Shown piece after piece: positions 1 through 13,423 of a DNA stretch of 64,000 nt. A program made the position numbers and the translations under genes. The stretch spans positions 124,001-188,000 of the forward strand of contig FTLJ01000512.1 of NCBI GenBank assembly GCA_900155495.1, read 5' to 3'. Source of the stretch: Porogramme epimiltina (lineage: Eukaryota; Basidiomycota; Agaricomycetes; Polyporales; Polyporaceae). Below the pieces are notes generated by a model. That model was not told the DNA's origin and did no database searches. It saw only the letters and a list, made by a program, of their open reading frames with translations. Position 1 is the first letter of the stretch. Each line of letters opens with the position of its first letter.

Positions 1-1736
1 TGGGAACTCTGCAACACATGACATGTAGGGGTTAGTCACAAAGTCAAGCCGTCCGCGAGGTCTCGGAGCACGCGGCAAACAGAAATCATACCAAATCGGA
101 ACAGTCGCTCGTTGGGCACATTTGTGCATCCACCAATCATGTACCGCGCATGTGTTTTCGCCATCTCGTCGTCGCTGATGTCAACTGCCTTCATGTCTTG
201 ACGTTCCAGGGCTGCGATGAGTTCTGACACTTCCTGGGCCCGATTGGTAGTCTGGAGTTGGAACGACAGGAAGATCTGGGCCCGTTCGGGGTTGTGGTAC
301 CGGTAGACAAACTCCGTGGTCGCCCGGGGGTGTATCATGTCGTGCAGCGCGACGAAGCTGGCAACCAGGTCGGTCAGAAGACCGTAAAAACCGGATCGTG
401 TGCATGGTGGGGGCGTACCTTCCTGGCTTCTCTGGAATCTCGACGCTGAGAAGCGCCTCTCTCCCCTCTCCCAACTCTGCACGCTCGGCGACGAACCGCA
501 GCCTGTCGAAGTTCATGTTCGCGCCGCTGATGACAGCCACAAACTTCTTCTCCGCCCCGACCAGCTGGTTGTCTAAGATGTAGCGCTTCAACGCTGCGAG
601 CGCAAGGGCACCAGCAGGCTCGGTGATCGACCTCGTCTCTGGAGATAGTTGTCAGTTCTTTGCACGCGCCGCACCACGACTTGGCCCACGTACCCTCGAA
701 GACGTCTTTGATAGCTGCGCAGAGCTCGTCGGTGTCTACCTTGACCACGCCATCGAGCAAATTCTTGCAGATCCGGAACGGCTCCTCTCCCACTATCTTG
801 ACTGCTGTGCCGTCGCTGAAGAGCCCAACCTCACTGAGCGTCACACGCTCGCCCTTCTCGATGCTGCGCGCCATCGCATCGCCATCAATAGTCTCTGCGC
901 CGATGACCTTCGTACGTGGAGAACCGATGCGTTTGACGTACTCAGCGATGCCCGAGATGAGGCCACCGCCGCCAACACCTGCAACGATGCCGTCCAGCTG
1001 TTCGGGGTTCGGGACCTGCTTGAGCACCTCAAGCCCGACCGTGCCCTGCCCTGCAATCACAAGCGGATCGTCGTATGGTGGCACAAACACGAGCCCGTGC
1101 GTCTGCGCCAGCCGCGCACACTCAGTCTTGGCCTCGTCGAAGTCCTGCCCGAAAAGGACGACCTTCGCGCCGAGCCGGGACACATTGCGCACTTTGATCG
1201 AGGGTGTGGCCTTGGGCATTACGATGGTGCACGGGATACCCAATCTAGAGCCAGAGAGGGCAACACCCTGGGCGTGGTTACCTGCAGGAGGCGGAGGTGA
1301 GTTCCGTGCATGGCCGAGATTAATAGAAACGGGTGGGGGACAGGGACAGAAAATCGAAGAGCGAGTGCAGCCGCCGCCGTGGAGGGTACGCACACTAACC
1401 CGCACTGCATGTTACGACGCCCTTCCATCGTTCCTCCTCCGACAGGCTCGCCATGAAGTTGTACGCGCCGCGGATCTTGAAACTGAAGACCTCTTGTAGG
1501 TCTTCACGTTTGAGCCATATCTGGTTCCCGAGTCGCGTGGACAGGTTCGGGCAATAAACAAGGGGGGTCTCCTTCAAGATTTCATAGACTTTTGATGTGA
1601 GGATGAGGCGGAGGTAGTCGGGTGAGCCATCGGGGAGGAGTGTGTGTGCCGCGAGGCGCGGGTATCGCGCGTTTGGGATGCGCTCGGGCGCGTGGGAGGC
1701 ATACTCGACCGTCTCCGCCACGGCCGATGTCGACAT
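1..1736 (-). CDS. ILV1: Threonine dehydratase (threonine deaminase), 3' end beyond the window
   Basis: Mitochondrial PLP enzyme that converts threonine to 2-oxobutanoate, the first step of isoleucine synthesis. The start ATG at 1734-1736 opens MSTSAVAET. Residues ~70-100 carry the family blocks '[19 protein letters not shown]', which contains the PLP lysine, followed by GNHAQGVA across an intron, and then the glycine-rich phosphate loop [10 protein letters not shown]. The C-terminal ACT-like regulatory region includes '[18 protein letters not shown]'. A stop at 36 looks like the gene end, but it lies inside an intron: donor GTATGA at 91-87, acceptor TTGCAG at 14-9, and the next exon (8 to 1) restores the expected family sequence RLFRFEFP. 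The gene therefore runs off the left edge. At least four introns are visible. A short N-terminal presequence is present. Identity is very secure from the motifs; exact splice sites are inferred. Confidence 0.93.
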
Positions 1737-2141
1737 CGCGCTTTTCAAGTGCCGGTTTTGCGTTTGGCTGAGGTGCGCGGGAAGTCTATCCGGAGATATT
1801 CGAACGAAAGGAGAGAGATAGCTGAGCAGGGAGGTTGGATGTGAGTCAGAAAGAAAATTAAGCAATCGAGAACACCGCAAATGGCGCCGGCGTTGCCTCA
1901 CGTTTCGCGCCTGGCCCCGATCGCACTAAGATCCAGATCTTCAGAGGGGGAAAGAGGATGGATTTCCGACAAACAGCAGTACGTATACGGTAGGATATGT
2001 GAGATATAAAACAGGAATACAACGTGAGGATAGCCCGAGAGAGAGAGAGGATGTAGCAGAGCAACGTAAATTCACAACATACACATGGCGAGCCTGGAGA
2101 ACCGATACAACGTACGGAATCCGGCAAGGACAGCGAGGAGG
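1737..2141. other. Intergenic: upstream of threonine dehydratase, downstream of the PHD gene
   Basis: About 400 bases between the threonine dehydratase start and the end of the PHD-finger gene, both on the minus strand. It must hold the dehydratase promoter. I see no gene, repeat or clear TATA element. Confidence 0.6.
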
Positions 2142-4306
2142 TCATAGAGTCCCTGCTCGCCGGTCGCGCTCTTTTGCTTTGGCGCCAGGCCCGAACCGCT
2201 CCTGAAACCGAATCAACTCCTCCATGAGTTCCTCCATCATCTTCATAGTTGGGTCCTCCCCGTTTCCCCCGGGGGCAGAGCCGGGCGCCGGGGCGTCAGC
2301 TGGGGACACCCCGTTCTCCTTCGGAAGAGACCCGTCGCCGGTGTTGGTGTCGATGTCCATCTGTCCACCCTCGCCCGCAGCCATACCCTGTGCCTGCAAT
2401 CCCCTCTCCAGCGCCTCCTTCCTCCGAGTCCGCTCCATCGCCGCCGCCTGCTCGCGCCCCACCCACTCGACCAGCGATCGAACACGTTTGTTCATGTCCA
2501 CGACGCTCATGCGTTTGCTAGGCCATTTGACCTTAACCCCCCGCTCCGTAGTAGGCTCCTGAGTATCGAGGAGATTCTTGTTGGCATCAACGACGGCCCC
2601 CCGGACCTCCAGTGGTCGAGGAACGTCACTGGGGAGCATTTGTTCGAGATGTGCGAGGTAATCTGGAAGGTTCCAGGAGGTAAAGAGGGGCTGCTGGGAT
2701 ACGGCGAAGGCATGGGACTGGTGGTATGCGCGTGAGGCGGCGGAGTTTCCAGCGGTGGTCCCGCCGGTAGTAGAGGTATGGGTCCGCCTGCTCGTGTGCT
2801 CTGATGCATTGTTGGCTGATCGAGGGTATATGTAGGGCATGAGGGTATCACGGGTATATGTGAGTGGAGGGTATAGCCAGAAGCAAGCTGTAAACGCACC
2901 TTTGGCGCGGCTGTTCGTCTTGCGCGTTGGCGGAGCGCTTGTAACTGAATATCACGTGAGTTGACGTCACGCACGGGCACGGGCGGGCTCGACCACTGAC
3001 CTTCGTCCCCGTCTACTGACGCGAGATCCTGAGCCTGGGACTTACGCCCGGTGTTCCGCTTGTTACGCGCATTACTCGTGCGCACGGTGGATGTTGTTGA
3101 GGGGGGACCAGGGGGGCCCTTGATAACACTCAAGGGGGTCGCGTCGCGTGCGAGGACGGAGGGTGGAGGGCGATCGGAGGTCACCGACGTAGATCTTGTT
3201 CTTTTCACGGAGGCGCTAGGGTTTTGGACGTAGGGTCGGCAACGTGGGGTGAGATACAGAGATAGAAGACTCACGCGTCATCATCCGTCCTCTTCCTCTT
3301 CTTCTTCTGGGTTGCAGGCTGCTCCATCTCCTGAAGGGGGTCCGTGTGGCCATTCAAACCGCCCTGGGCGCTCACCGCGGATACTGGCGTGCGGGGTGGT
3401 AGGTCGTAGTCCGGTCTGGGGACGTCGATGAGGGCTTGGTACTTCTCTTCGTCGTACGCTGCGTCTCGACTATTCATGGTGTTCCTGCGTTTCGTAGTCT
3501 TCGACACTGCCGGTGAATGCGACCGGGAGGTGCGGGGCGCGTTGGCCACCGTGGGGGTAAGGGGAGGATGAGAGTGGGATGAGGAGTGTCGGGTGTGTTT
3601 GGTTGCCCAGGCCCTGCGGGACAACATCAGGGAGGAGGAAGAGCCACTAGAATTGATCGGGACGTACTTGATGACTTCTGCCCACAGGTCGGGTTTGCAC
3701 TCCTCACAGAAATAGTGCTGGGGGACGATCTCCATCGCCTCATAGTGCATGCACTGACCATGCTGCCATGCCTTGCACGTCTCGCATTGCACCATGAACT
3801 CTCCTTGCTCGTTCTCCTCTTCGCCTAATGGGGTGCCTCAGGACACGTCCTGGGTGATCGACGCGAGGAGACTCACCATATTTTTGGCAGATGCAACGCG
3901 TTATGCCCGCCTCCTCTTCATCCTCGCCCTCGGCCGCTACCGCGTCTTCACCGAGAGCCTCGAGGTTGGATTCGTTCTCGTCATTGGGGATCTCCAGAAC
4001 GAGCGCGTGCTTGTCTTTCTCCTTACCCTTGCGCTTGGAGCGGATCGCACCGCCGTTGCCGGTGACGCCGTTCTTGTGCAGCTCCTCCAAGGGCTCATCG
4101 AGGTCTTCGTTCTTGGCGCGCTTCGTCCTACCGTTGTTGTGAGATGAGTTGAGGGATGGGCGGGGGGCATTGTCTTTGGGCTTGGGCGGGGCTTCTGACG
4201 GTGGCGAGCCGACGGGGGACTTGCTCGAGGAGGCTGCGGGACGGCGACCGGAGCGTCGAGGTTCCTTCGGGGATGGCGGGGGACCCATAGTCGCGACGTT
4301 GGCCAT
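2142..4306 (-). CDS. CTI6: PHD-finger protein, Cti6-like (Rpd3L histone deacetylase complex)
   Basis: Nuclear chromatin reader. The start ATG at 4304-4306 gives MANVATMGPPP, followed by a ~150-residue Ser/Pro/Lys-rich acidic region. The PHD finger is split by an intron near 3880: 'TRCICQKYG' joins 'EENEQGEFMVQCETCKAWQH', then GQCMHYEAM and YFCEECKPDLW, giving the Cys4-His-Cys3 ligands. Low-complexity linkers follow. The C-terminal block with 'VKWPSKRMSVVDMNKRVRSL' and VEWVGREQA is characteristic of fungal Cti6/PHD proteins. The protein ends KERDRRAGTL at 2142. In yeast, Cti6 helps recruit the Rpd3L deacetylase and Tup1-Cyc8; that role is transferred by homology. The gene is head-to-head with VPS8, with 259 bases between start codons. 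Several introns in the linker are placed only approximately. Confidence 0.82.
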
Positions 4307-4565
4307 TGCTGGCGTCGGGCGGTGGGGTGGGGGAGTGAGAAAGCCGACGAGGATGGTCGGGGGGAGAGATACAGACAATGCCCCCCATTTCCCCGTCCTC
4401 CCGGTTTAGATTGATGTTTCTGGCCGATAAGTCCAAAGCAGGGCATAGAAGCCGATAACCCGCGCGTAATGCTGTGGGTAATCGGGTATTCCGGGCCCTC
4501 TGCGCTCTCCGTCATCGCTCTCCGCGTCTGTGACTCTCGTCCTCCACCCCTCTCTGGGCTTGTTC
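4307..4565. promoter_or_regulatory. Shared promoter between the PHD-finger gene and VPS8
   Basis: The two start codons face away from each other with only 259 bases between them, so this stretch must hold both promoters. No clear TATA box is visible, as is usual for housekeeping genes. Confidence 0.5.
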
Positions 4566-7500
4566 ATGAATGGGACACACGGCGCCGGCGACTTTGCGCA
4601 CAATGGCTCGACTGAGGAGGAATTTGCCTTCTCGGACACCGACGCCGACGACGCGCCAGACGCCGGTCTTGGCGACTACTCTGCACGCCTCGAGGAGCTC
4701 ATGAGTGACGGCGAAGAACATGGCGGCGAAGATGGAGATGAGGACGGGGAGGAAGAGGAGGAGGAAGGCTTTATCTACAGCGGTGTCGACTCGGACCCCA
4801 CAGGCGGATACCGCGAGCAGCTGCGTCAGGTTCTCGGCCCGGACCACGAGGAAGACGAGCTTGAAGAGGATGAGGTTGAGCGGTCTCTTGTGCATGAAGT
4901 GGCAGAGAACGAAAAGTTCGCGGCTACTATCGAGGATGAGGCCGGGGTGAGTTGCGCCACATACACGCTTTACCGCACCTGTCTTACCATGCTCTTCGCG
5001 GGCCACTCCAGCATGTCCAGATTCTGCCCCCGCGGACTCCCCCGCCCGGCTCCCCCACCCCGCTGCACCTCTCGTCTACACCACCTAAGATGTCTACTCA
5101 TGTAGGAAATGGCACGCCTTCACGCCCGCCTTCAACGCGCCCCTACCTTCATCCATCCATCTCCCGACTGCGCTCGTTCACACCTCAGCCCTCGCGCACG
5201 TCTTCCGCCGCGAGCGGCGCCACGCTTCACTCTCATCTACACGAGTCGGCGTCCGCTGCGCCATCTCATTTCTCTGCGCTCTCTCGATCGTCGTCCGTCA
5301 CCAATCTCTCTACGCAATATGCGCAGCAAGAAGGATCCCCGGCACATCGGTCTCAGCCCCCGCGAGAGGTTTTGCGTTGGACTCAATTACGCGTCATTGG
5401 AGAACACATCTACGCTGGCCAGGGATCAAAGGCCTCGGCGCTCTTAGGAGCACAGTCTTCTGGCTCCCCGACGGTCCTCGCTGCGAATGGGCTCGTTTGT
5501 ATCGGAACGGACACGGGCCGTGTGCTCGTATTCGACTTCAAACAGACACTCAAATGCGTATGTAGTAATGAGGCCTCAGGTAAGCACGTATTTAACCTTG
5601 TATCCTTGCACGTGTCGTTAAAAATGTATGGTAGAGAAGAACGTTGGAGCCGTGACCTCACTCGCCCTCTCATTCGACCACACGTATGTCGCAGCTGGAC
5701 ATGCTACTGGATATATCCAGTTGTACGACCTGCGCTCACCCAAAGTACCTGCTCGCGTTGTGGCTCCCACAACTCTTGCCGCGGTCGCATCGGGGAGACA
5801 GGAGGGGCACTTATCCGGATCCCGGATTGTCAGCGTTGGTTTCATAGCCGGTCGCCACACTGCCCTTGTCTCAGCCGATGACAGTGGTCTCGCTTTCTAC
5901 CATAGTCTCGGCAAAGTGTTCTTCGTCGACGCGACAGACATCCTCCGGATTCTTGGGAAGTATCCTGATGAAGAAGTACCCGATGTGCCGGCCGGATTAG
6001 GCCACAGGTTCCGTAGACGAAAGTCTCGGAAGCCCACTACCATCCTATCTATGGCTCCACTCCCCTTAGGCACGGCGGCTCATCCCACAGACGCATACAA
6101 TCTCATCGCCCTTCTCACACCAATCAAGTTAGTCATCGTTGGTCTCAAACCTTCACCCAAAACTTGGTATAGGAAACATCGAGAGTCTGACGAGGACGTC
6201 GGCTCCAAGTCCAAGTTCAAGGGGACTCTCGCATGGTTTCCAAGTGTCTCAGTCGGTACCGACCTCACATCTTCCCCGGAGCGTGACACCAGGAAGACCC
6301 AATTGAATGGCGTACACCCCGCTTCTATTCCGATGCTGGTCTATTCGTGGGGAGAGAGTCTACACCTCATCCGGGTCTCAGAATCCAAAATCGTGCAGAC
6401 GGTTAAGGACGCGAAGACAGGCAAGTTGAACAAGGTCGAAGTTGGCCGCATTGTGTTCGAAGAAGTCAAGAGTTGGAACGCTAGCGACGACATCCTTGCA
6501 CTACAATGGTTGAATGTCAATGTGCGTCCGTTCACTTTGACAGACTGTTTGACCAGCAGGTTGTTGACGTGAAGTGTTTCCAGCAAATCATCGTCCTCAT
6601 TCGTACCGGCTTCGAAATCTATGATGTTCGCACCTTTAAACTGGTAGAAAGCGAACCCTTCGATGCGTGGACACTGGTATCTCCCGTGTTGAGCCATACT
6701 ACGAACGGGACAATCACCTACTCCGACGCGGTGTCGGAGGTGGCTCACAGCGTGCGGGTATACAAGGGGAAGATCTTCCTTTTGGTTAGAACTTCATCAC
6801 CATTGATCCTATAGAGGCTAACTATTTCCATTCAGGGCCAGCACGGGGTTCAAGTCGGCACGCTACTCACTTGGGCGGACCGTATCCTCCACTTTGTCGA
6901 AGACGGCGACTTCCTTAGCGCTATCGACTTGACGCGCTTATATTACGTGGGCGAGGCACCTGGGAATAGGAACGGCCTGCCGGATGATCCCGACAGACTC
7001 AAGGCAGCCGTCGGACAGAAGCTGCGGGAACTCATGGTCGCTTCCTCCCGGTATGCGTTCTCTGAAGATCGCATGACGGATGGGACCCACGTCACCCCCG
7101 ACGGGCGCGGGGTCGATCGTACGGACCTTTTCGAAGGCCTCGTCTCAACATGCGCGCGCTCTTGCATGGCCTTGGATGACTTCGAGTTCTTCTTCGAGGA
7201 CCTCTTCCAATATTACGATAACAACGGCATCTCCGGGATTTTTCTCACGCGGTTGGAGCCGTTCATGCTCAGCGGCGAAATTCGTCAAGTCCCCCCTCGG
7301 ATCACCCAGCGTCTCGTTGCCCTTCACGCGGAAGCTAATCGCCCAGACCTTGTAGAGAGGCTCATTTGGCACATCGATCCCGAATGCCTCGACATCAACC
7401 AGGCCATCACCTTGTGTCAGCATTACCATCTGTATGACGCCCTCATCTACGTGTACACTCGAGCACTCCGAGATTATGTGTCGCCGGTTGTAGATCTTAT

Positions 7501-9598
7501 GGGTCTCGTACGGAAGGTGCAACAATACCGACGACAACGAGCCGAGTCATCTCCCGTCTCGTCAGCCTTCATGGACGAGCAGTCGATAGAACCTGTCATA
7601 CTGAACGCTTACAAGATCTACCCATTCATTGCCGACACCCTCACCGGCCTAACCTACCCATCCGAGGAACCCCTACCAGAGGACGAGGCGTTCCAGGCGA
7701 AGAACGACGTCTACACCTTCCTGTTCTTTGGGCGCTCCAGTGTGTGGCCAATCGGCGACGGCGGGAAGCTCGTGCTGACGTCCGACGAGGAAAACGGGGT
7801 AGAGCCGACATACCCTTATACCCGCCTTTTACTACGATTCGACCCGGAAGCGTTTCTACATACACTGGACCTTGCCTTCGAGGATGCGTATCTCAACGAC
7901 GACAGCCGCGGGGTCAGTCGTTGGGTTATTATCAAGATCCTCCTCGAAATCCTCGCCTCTCCAAATCTATCACCTGAGGAGCGGACGTTCGTTCACATCT
8001 TCATCGCCCGGAATGTGCCCAAATATCCGCAGTTCATTCAGATCCAGCCCAGCACGCTGCACAGCATACTCATTGGGCTTGCGGAAGACCCTGACACAAG
8101 CACGAGGGAAGACCGACAGCTTGCTGCGGAGTTCCTTCTCTCCGCGTATACCCCTCACGAGAGTGACAGAATATTGGAGCTGTTCAAAGAGGCTGGTTTC
8201 TACAGGATCTTGCGTTCTTGGTACCGGCAAGAGAAACGATGGCCGGAGCTCATGATGACTTACCTCGAAGACCCGAATTTGCCCCGCTCCGACGTGTTCG
8301 CTGCCGTCCACGAGGTCCTCGTGACCGCCAAGCGGTCGAACAAGGGAAACCTCCCAGACGATGTCATCGCTACTCTCCGCGAGTCGCTTCCTCAGCTCCT
8401 CGACATCAATATCCATCATGCAGCTACCCTCGTTGACGAACATTTACCCAACGACCATGAAGCTGCCATCGATGCCTTGGGCTCAAACTCGGATCAGGAG
8501 CGCTTTATGTATCTCCAGCACCTACTACAACCTCACCACCAGCACGACGAGGACGATCTCGTCTTCCTCCCACGCAAATCTTCACACATTCCCATTCTCC
8601 CTCCCTCTTTACGACATGCTTTCGTGTCCCTCCACTGCCGATTTGAACCCACCACCCTCATCGCCGCTTTCCAGCACCTTCCACCCGAGTTCCTCGACAA
8701 TTCCGAAGCCATACGCATTTGCGAGGAACATGAAGTATTCGACGCCGTGGTGTGGCTCATTGATCATGAAGGCGAACCTGGAGCTGCTCTTTCGAAGGCT
8801 GACGCGTTCGACCAACGCTTGTCTACCCGAATAGCGGACGCCCTCACGACGGATGACGATCACTCACAGGACGCGATCTCCGCAGCGCTGCACAAGCTGG
8901 AGGCGATCGCAGCCACCTCAATAACTCTCTGTCTGGAGCGTTCGCAAGTGACCGCATCCGCAGAGTATCCGCTCGAAGACCTCTGGTTTCAACTGCTCAG
9001 CAGCCAGATCGACTGTGTTCAGCGCGTCGCAAGCTGCTGTTCGCTCGAGGCCCTCGGGCCCTCCGAAGGCATTCCAGCTGGTAATCCCCGCGCACAGCGC
9101 GAGTACGGGACGATCTCCGCGCTGCGCTCCCTCGTGCACAAGACGTTCTCCGCCCTCATGTCCGTCAGCTCGACGCGCGCGGTGTCCTTCCCGCGCCTCT
9201 TCAAGCGGCTCGTCGGGTCCGCCTCGGCGCCGCGCGGGCACGTATCCAAGGGCACGCTGTACACCGAGTTCAGGACGATCCTCACGGGCATGCTTGAATC
9301 GTTCCGCTCCGAGGGCGACATGCTCGTCATCACAAAGCACCTCGTCGACCGCGACGTCGCGGAAACGGTCGTCGATCTGGTCGCCGAGCGGAGCAGGGGC
9401 TGGGCGCCCGCGCGCGGGGCGTGCGGGGTTTGTGGGGTCGCGTTCGCGGGCATCAAAAGGCAGACGGACATCGGTGGAGGGGAGGGGCAGCAGTCGGAGA
9501 GTGAGCCGGTCGTCGTTTCACGGACAGGAGCCATATACCATACTAGATGTTCGCCGCCAGAGTCCCTTGCTACTAATCACCCGCTCAATGTACATTAA
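4566..9598 (+). CDS. VPS8: Vps8, CORVET tethering-complex subunit
   Basis: Large endosomal tethering protein. In the CORVET complex Vps8 binds Rab5/Vps21 and tethers endosomes. The start ATG at 4566 gives MNGTHGAGDF, then a very acidic segment (runs of E/D, residues ~15-120) and a Ser/Pro-rich part. The beta-propeller follows: ANGLVCIGTDTGRVLVFD, then SLALSFDHTYVAAGHATGYI, LYDLR, and 'GFIAGRHTALVSADDSGLAF' with the family-typical FYHSLGK. A long helical solenoid covers most of a single 2.67-kb 3' exon. The C-terminus has a reduced RING-like motif (CGVCGVAF ... YHTRC) and ends at 9598. At least four introns lie in the 5' half (near 4945, 5580, 6525 and 6790). It is tail-to-tail with COG2, leaving only 68 bases between the stop codons. 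Confidence 0.9.
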
Positions 9599-9666
9599 GC
9601 AGCATACGTCCTTCCCTAAGTATTGTGTAATTACGCGGTAGTGCTACGAGATTTTGTACAGGGTAT

Positions 9667-12600
9667 TTATGTCTCGTCTGTCAGGCTGGAGCGCGCCATC
9701 TCCGCCAAGCTCCGATACGTCGCGCTTGCCTGGACAGCTACCCCGAGCGACTCGGCCTCGCGCCCGAAGGCGTCGACATCCAAGATCATCTGAGTGCGTA
9801 TCTTTTCCTCATCCGCCCGCGCGTCGTCTTCTCGGGAGCTCGAGCCGAAGAGCGAGTAGGTCGAGCGCTGGCCCTTCTTGAGCCGGCGGAGGGACTCCTC
9901 CGTCTTCTTCATCGCGGCGAGGAAGTAGATGTAGCGCTGCGCGACGAGCTCGAAGACCTCCTCTGCGACTGGCTTGAGGAACGGGTCCTTGAGCGCTGCG
10001 CCGGGGCCGTCGACGGCCTGGATGGCGAAGAAGGCCTTGGTGTGCTTGAAGATGAGGGAGACGAAGTAGCTCGGCTCGGACGGCGCGCGGCGGCTAGAGG
10101 ACATAGCGCGGAATTGCGAGGGGATAGCACGCATAGAGAGGAGCGCGTCGCACCCGCGGCGCGTCAAGATAGCGACGACCTGGCTGAGGAGCGTAGGTAT
10201 CAGTGCGGTGAGCTTGGAAAGAGCGCCCTTGAGGGCATCTGTGTTCGTGAGACATGAGTCTGCAAGGCAGGTAAGTTGACAGAAAGATAACGCACCGTCC
10301 GGCGTGACGCCCTCCTCGCCGTCAAGAACTGACAGATCGGGCAACATGACATTGAGTTCCTCCACCCACAGCTTTGTGGTTTGAGCTTCCATAGCCTTGA
10401 TGTCTGTAATGGCCGTGGCGAATTGCTGGAGCAACGCGTCATCTGCAGCAATACTCTCGGCTGACGCTGCATCTGTCGGTATTGGGGTAGCAGACCGTGT
10501 GGTGGGCGATCCTGCAGACTATGGCTGCACATGAGCGAAATACCTTGGTAATGTGTAGGAAATGCAACTCACTCCTATCCGTTCGGCAGCCACTGCTGCA
10601 GCAACTTTTGCATTCGGCTCAAAAGGAGGCAAGCTCTTGTCTAGCCAGGTTTTGTACCTGCTCAAGATCTGCACAGTTGTCGGTAAACGCCAAGACGGGG
10701 TAAATGAGGACCACATACTTGAAGGGTAAATCTCCAAAACCTTGAGCTCAACTCGGGGATGAAGATCTCCGCGCTCCAGCAAGCCCGGATGGCATCACAG
10801 ACTGCGACTGCTTGCGGCGTGACGAAGGGTGCAAGAGCTAGGCATCCTATGAGATAACAGTTCTTAGATGAGAAGGCCCAATGAAAACGCACCTTTTGAA
10901 GTCGTCCTCTCCAGTTTAGTCGTAGCCAAAGCCTCTTCCAACTTCGTGACGATCTCCTTCCACCGTAATTGGAAGTAAACTGGCAGCTGCCAACGCCGCT
11001 CGAATGATGCGTACACGATATGCTTGCGCATCGCATCGACCGACTGCACCGAAGGCGCGAGGAACTCGAGCGCACGGATGAACGCCTGCGTCGTCTCGTG
11101 ATGCTATAGAACACCACAACATCAGCCCCAGCATCCAAAGACTCGCACAAAATAAACGTAGCTCAGCTCACCTTGCGAAACTCGTCCGGCTTACCCGCCG
11201 CGAATATCACCCCGCCCAGCTCGTCCATGAGCGCGCGCCCAATCTCCGACCACACCACGTTCGCCATGATCTCGAACCCGGGCTCCTCCCCTTCGCGCCG
11301 CACACCCCCCGCACGGGCCACCGCTGCTGCTGCTGCTGTTGCGGTGGCGACGGCGCGAGAGCCCGACTTGACGCACACCGCCTCGGCGATCTCCATGATC
11401 CTGCGCGCGTCGCGGTCGACGAAGCGGAGGACGGCGTTGTAGAGCGCCGCGAGCGGGTCGTCGGTCTCGTCGAGGATGTGCGCGGTGCTCGCGGGGCCCG
11501 AGCCCATTCCCGCGCCCGCGTCGGCGCGGAGGGCGAACTCGAACGGGTTCTGTTTGGACGCGAACGCGGTGAAGGGCGTGTAGGGCGTGCGCGGGGGCAG
11601 GGAGGCGGTCATGGGCGGGGCGGGGGATGCGGCGCCTGTCCGAGTGGGGAAGGGGGTGTGGGGGACAACGGGGGACAAGGGTGCGGCGAGCGCGCCCGGG
11701 AATATCGTCTGTGGTCGATGGTGAGTACACAACGGTATACGGGAGTAGCTTGGGGGACAGGAACAGACCTTCTTGACAAACTCGCGCACCACCTCCCTCC
11801 GTAGCACGTCCTCGGCGTCACGCCAGAGTCCCAAGACATCGTATGTCCGTAGGCACTCCGTGACGTCCGCATAGAGCTTCGACTTTTCAATCTCGCTGAC
11901 CTTGCCTGACTTGCCGTGATCTTTGCCGCCGAGCAGCGTTTTCAGCGTCGTCGCGAAGAGGTGGTCGAGGTCAGAGGATAGCGTAGACTTTATTCGGTCG
12001 ACGCGCTACAGGTACCGTAGGCGAGGTCAGGGAGAATGAACAGAGTTGGAGAGATGGACGGCTCACAAACCCATTGAGATTCGTCAATGAATGCGCATGG
12101 TTCTGTCCGTGCGCGCGAAACGTGGTATAGTAGCTGCGTATACTCCGCGGCTACGCGAGCAATATGCTTTGCGCGGTTCCCTCGGGTTCTACGGAAAGAA
12201 TACGTTAAGAAGCGGAATGAGAGCACCAAATACGCATGCATTTACCTATCTTCGGGATCTCCATCTGTACGAGACTGTAGAGGGATAGCACCAACATTGG
12301 TGGGGTCCGTTTCGGCGTCGTCAGGAGATGAGATGAGTAGCAAAGATTCTAGCCGCGTAATTGACTCGGAGATCTTGAGCAAGAGGTGGAGGAAGGCTTT
12401 CTCTTCTCGAATGACGGCACGGCGGTCAAGCTTTTCCTTAATCTCATCCTGTATTACTTGCAAGGTCTTCCTGGCATCCTGCCACGAAGCAGCATAAATT
12501 ACTGCGAGTAAGCCTATGGAGTACAACCGACGTACAAGGACCCGGGACTTCAAATCTCCAAGTGGCCTCTTCATGCTCTCCAACCTCGTCCCCTCACCAC

Positions 12601-12955
12601 GTAGATCCGTACTGAGACTAATGAAAGCCTCGTAGTCATCGTTGATGAGTTTCACCAGCTCCTCTTTGAGTGTTGCGAGATAATCTCGTAGTTCCGTGCG
12701 GAGGTCGGGAAGGGAAGTGTACGCGCGCGATAGGAGGAACTGTTCGACGTCGAAGGTCTCCGCCGACAAGTATGGATCGTTGTGCGAGAGCGGTATATAG
12801 AGAGGTAGGTCTCGCGCCTCCTCTGCCAAGTCATCCGCCCCGTTCAGCTGCTTGTGCGCTCCGGAGGCTTCTCTCGCTGCGAGCTCCTCGGCGAGTCTGT
12901 CGAGCTCGAAAGGATCCCGAGAGCCTAGTGCATCGGGGCTCCTCACAGAGGTCAT
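9667..12955 (-). CDS. COG2: Conserved oligomeric Golgi complex subunit 2
   Basis: Subunit of lobe A of the COG tether, which recycles Golgi enzymes by retrograde transport. The start ATG at 12953-12955 gives MTSVRSPDALGSRDPFELDR. The N-terminal COG2 domain is clear: 'LSHNDPYLSAETFDVEQFLL', then LPDLRTELRDYLATLKEELV and 'LINDDYEAFISLSTDLRGEG'. It is followed by a coiled-coil segment (ESMKRPLGDLKSRV, later EIKEKLDRRAVIREEKAFLH). The C-terminal half is helical, with a Gly/Pro/Ala-rich linker at ~11480-11640, and ends ARSSLTDET at 9667. About eight exons. An Ala-rich run coded by GCTGCTGCTGCT-type repeats lies at ~11320-11345. The start codon is 468 bases from that of the divergent glutaredoxin gene. 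Confidence 0.85.
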
Positions 12956-13423
12956 AAAGTGCGTCTGGCTATGAGTGCCTCTTGAGGAGCGAGTGTGATG
13001 AGAGAGGTCCGGTAGAGAGGAGCCGAGACGAAGGAGGGTGCATGTCGACAAGCACTCGGATTCCGCGGGTGTCGACGTCCACGCGCGCTCGACGCGCTGT
13101 GCCACACCCACGTGACATTTCCCCAGAAATGGCCACGCGTCATCTGGAGGACGCGTCGTCGGAGAGCAGTCCGGCTCCAACTGCGGTGACACCCATGGCA
13201 TCAGCCCATCTGTCGACGGACGCAGTGCCAGGTGCACCTCGAGATGCGCTGGGGTATTCTCACTACAACGCTTCGCTTCCGCACTCTTGACGCCCCCGCC
13301 CGCAGCCCAGAGTGACTCTCGCGTCTGCCTGCCAAGGAGCGCCTCAGTCTTCAGTCTTCCTCCACCCACCACTACACTTGGATCACAGACACGCCAGCCT
13401 CCCCACCAGCTACTATCCCCATT
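12956..13423. promoter_or_regulatory. Shared promoter region of COG2 and the glutaredoxin gene
   Basis: A 468-base head-to-head spacer. It contains CG-rich stretches and a pyrimidine-rich run just before the glutaredoxin ATG (13370-13420). Frames here stay open on both strands but show no family similarity. Confidence 0.5.
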
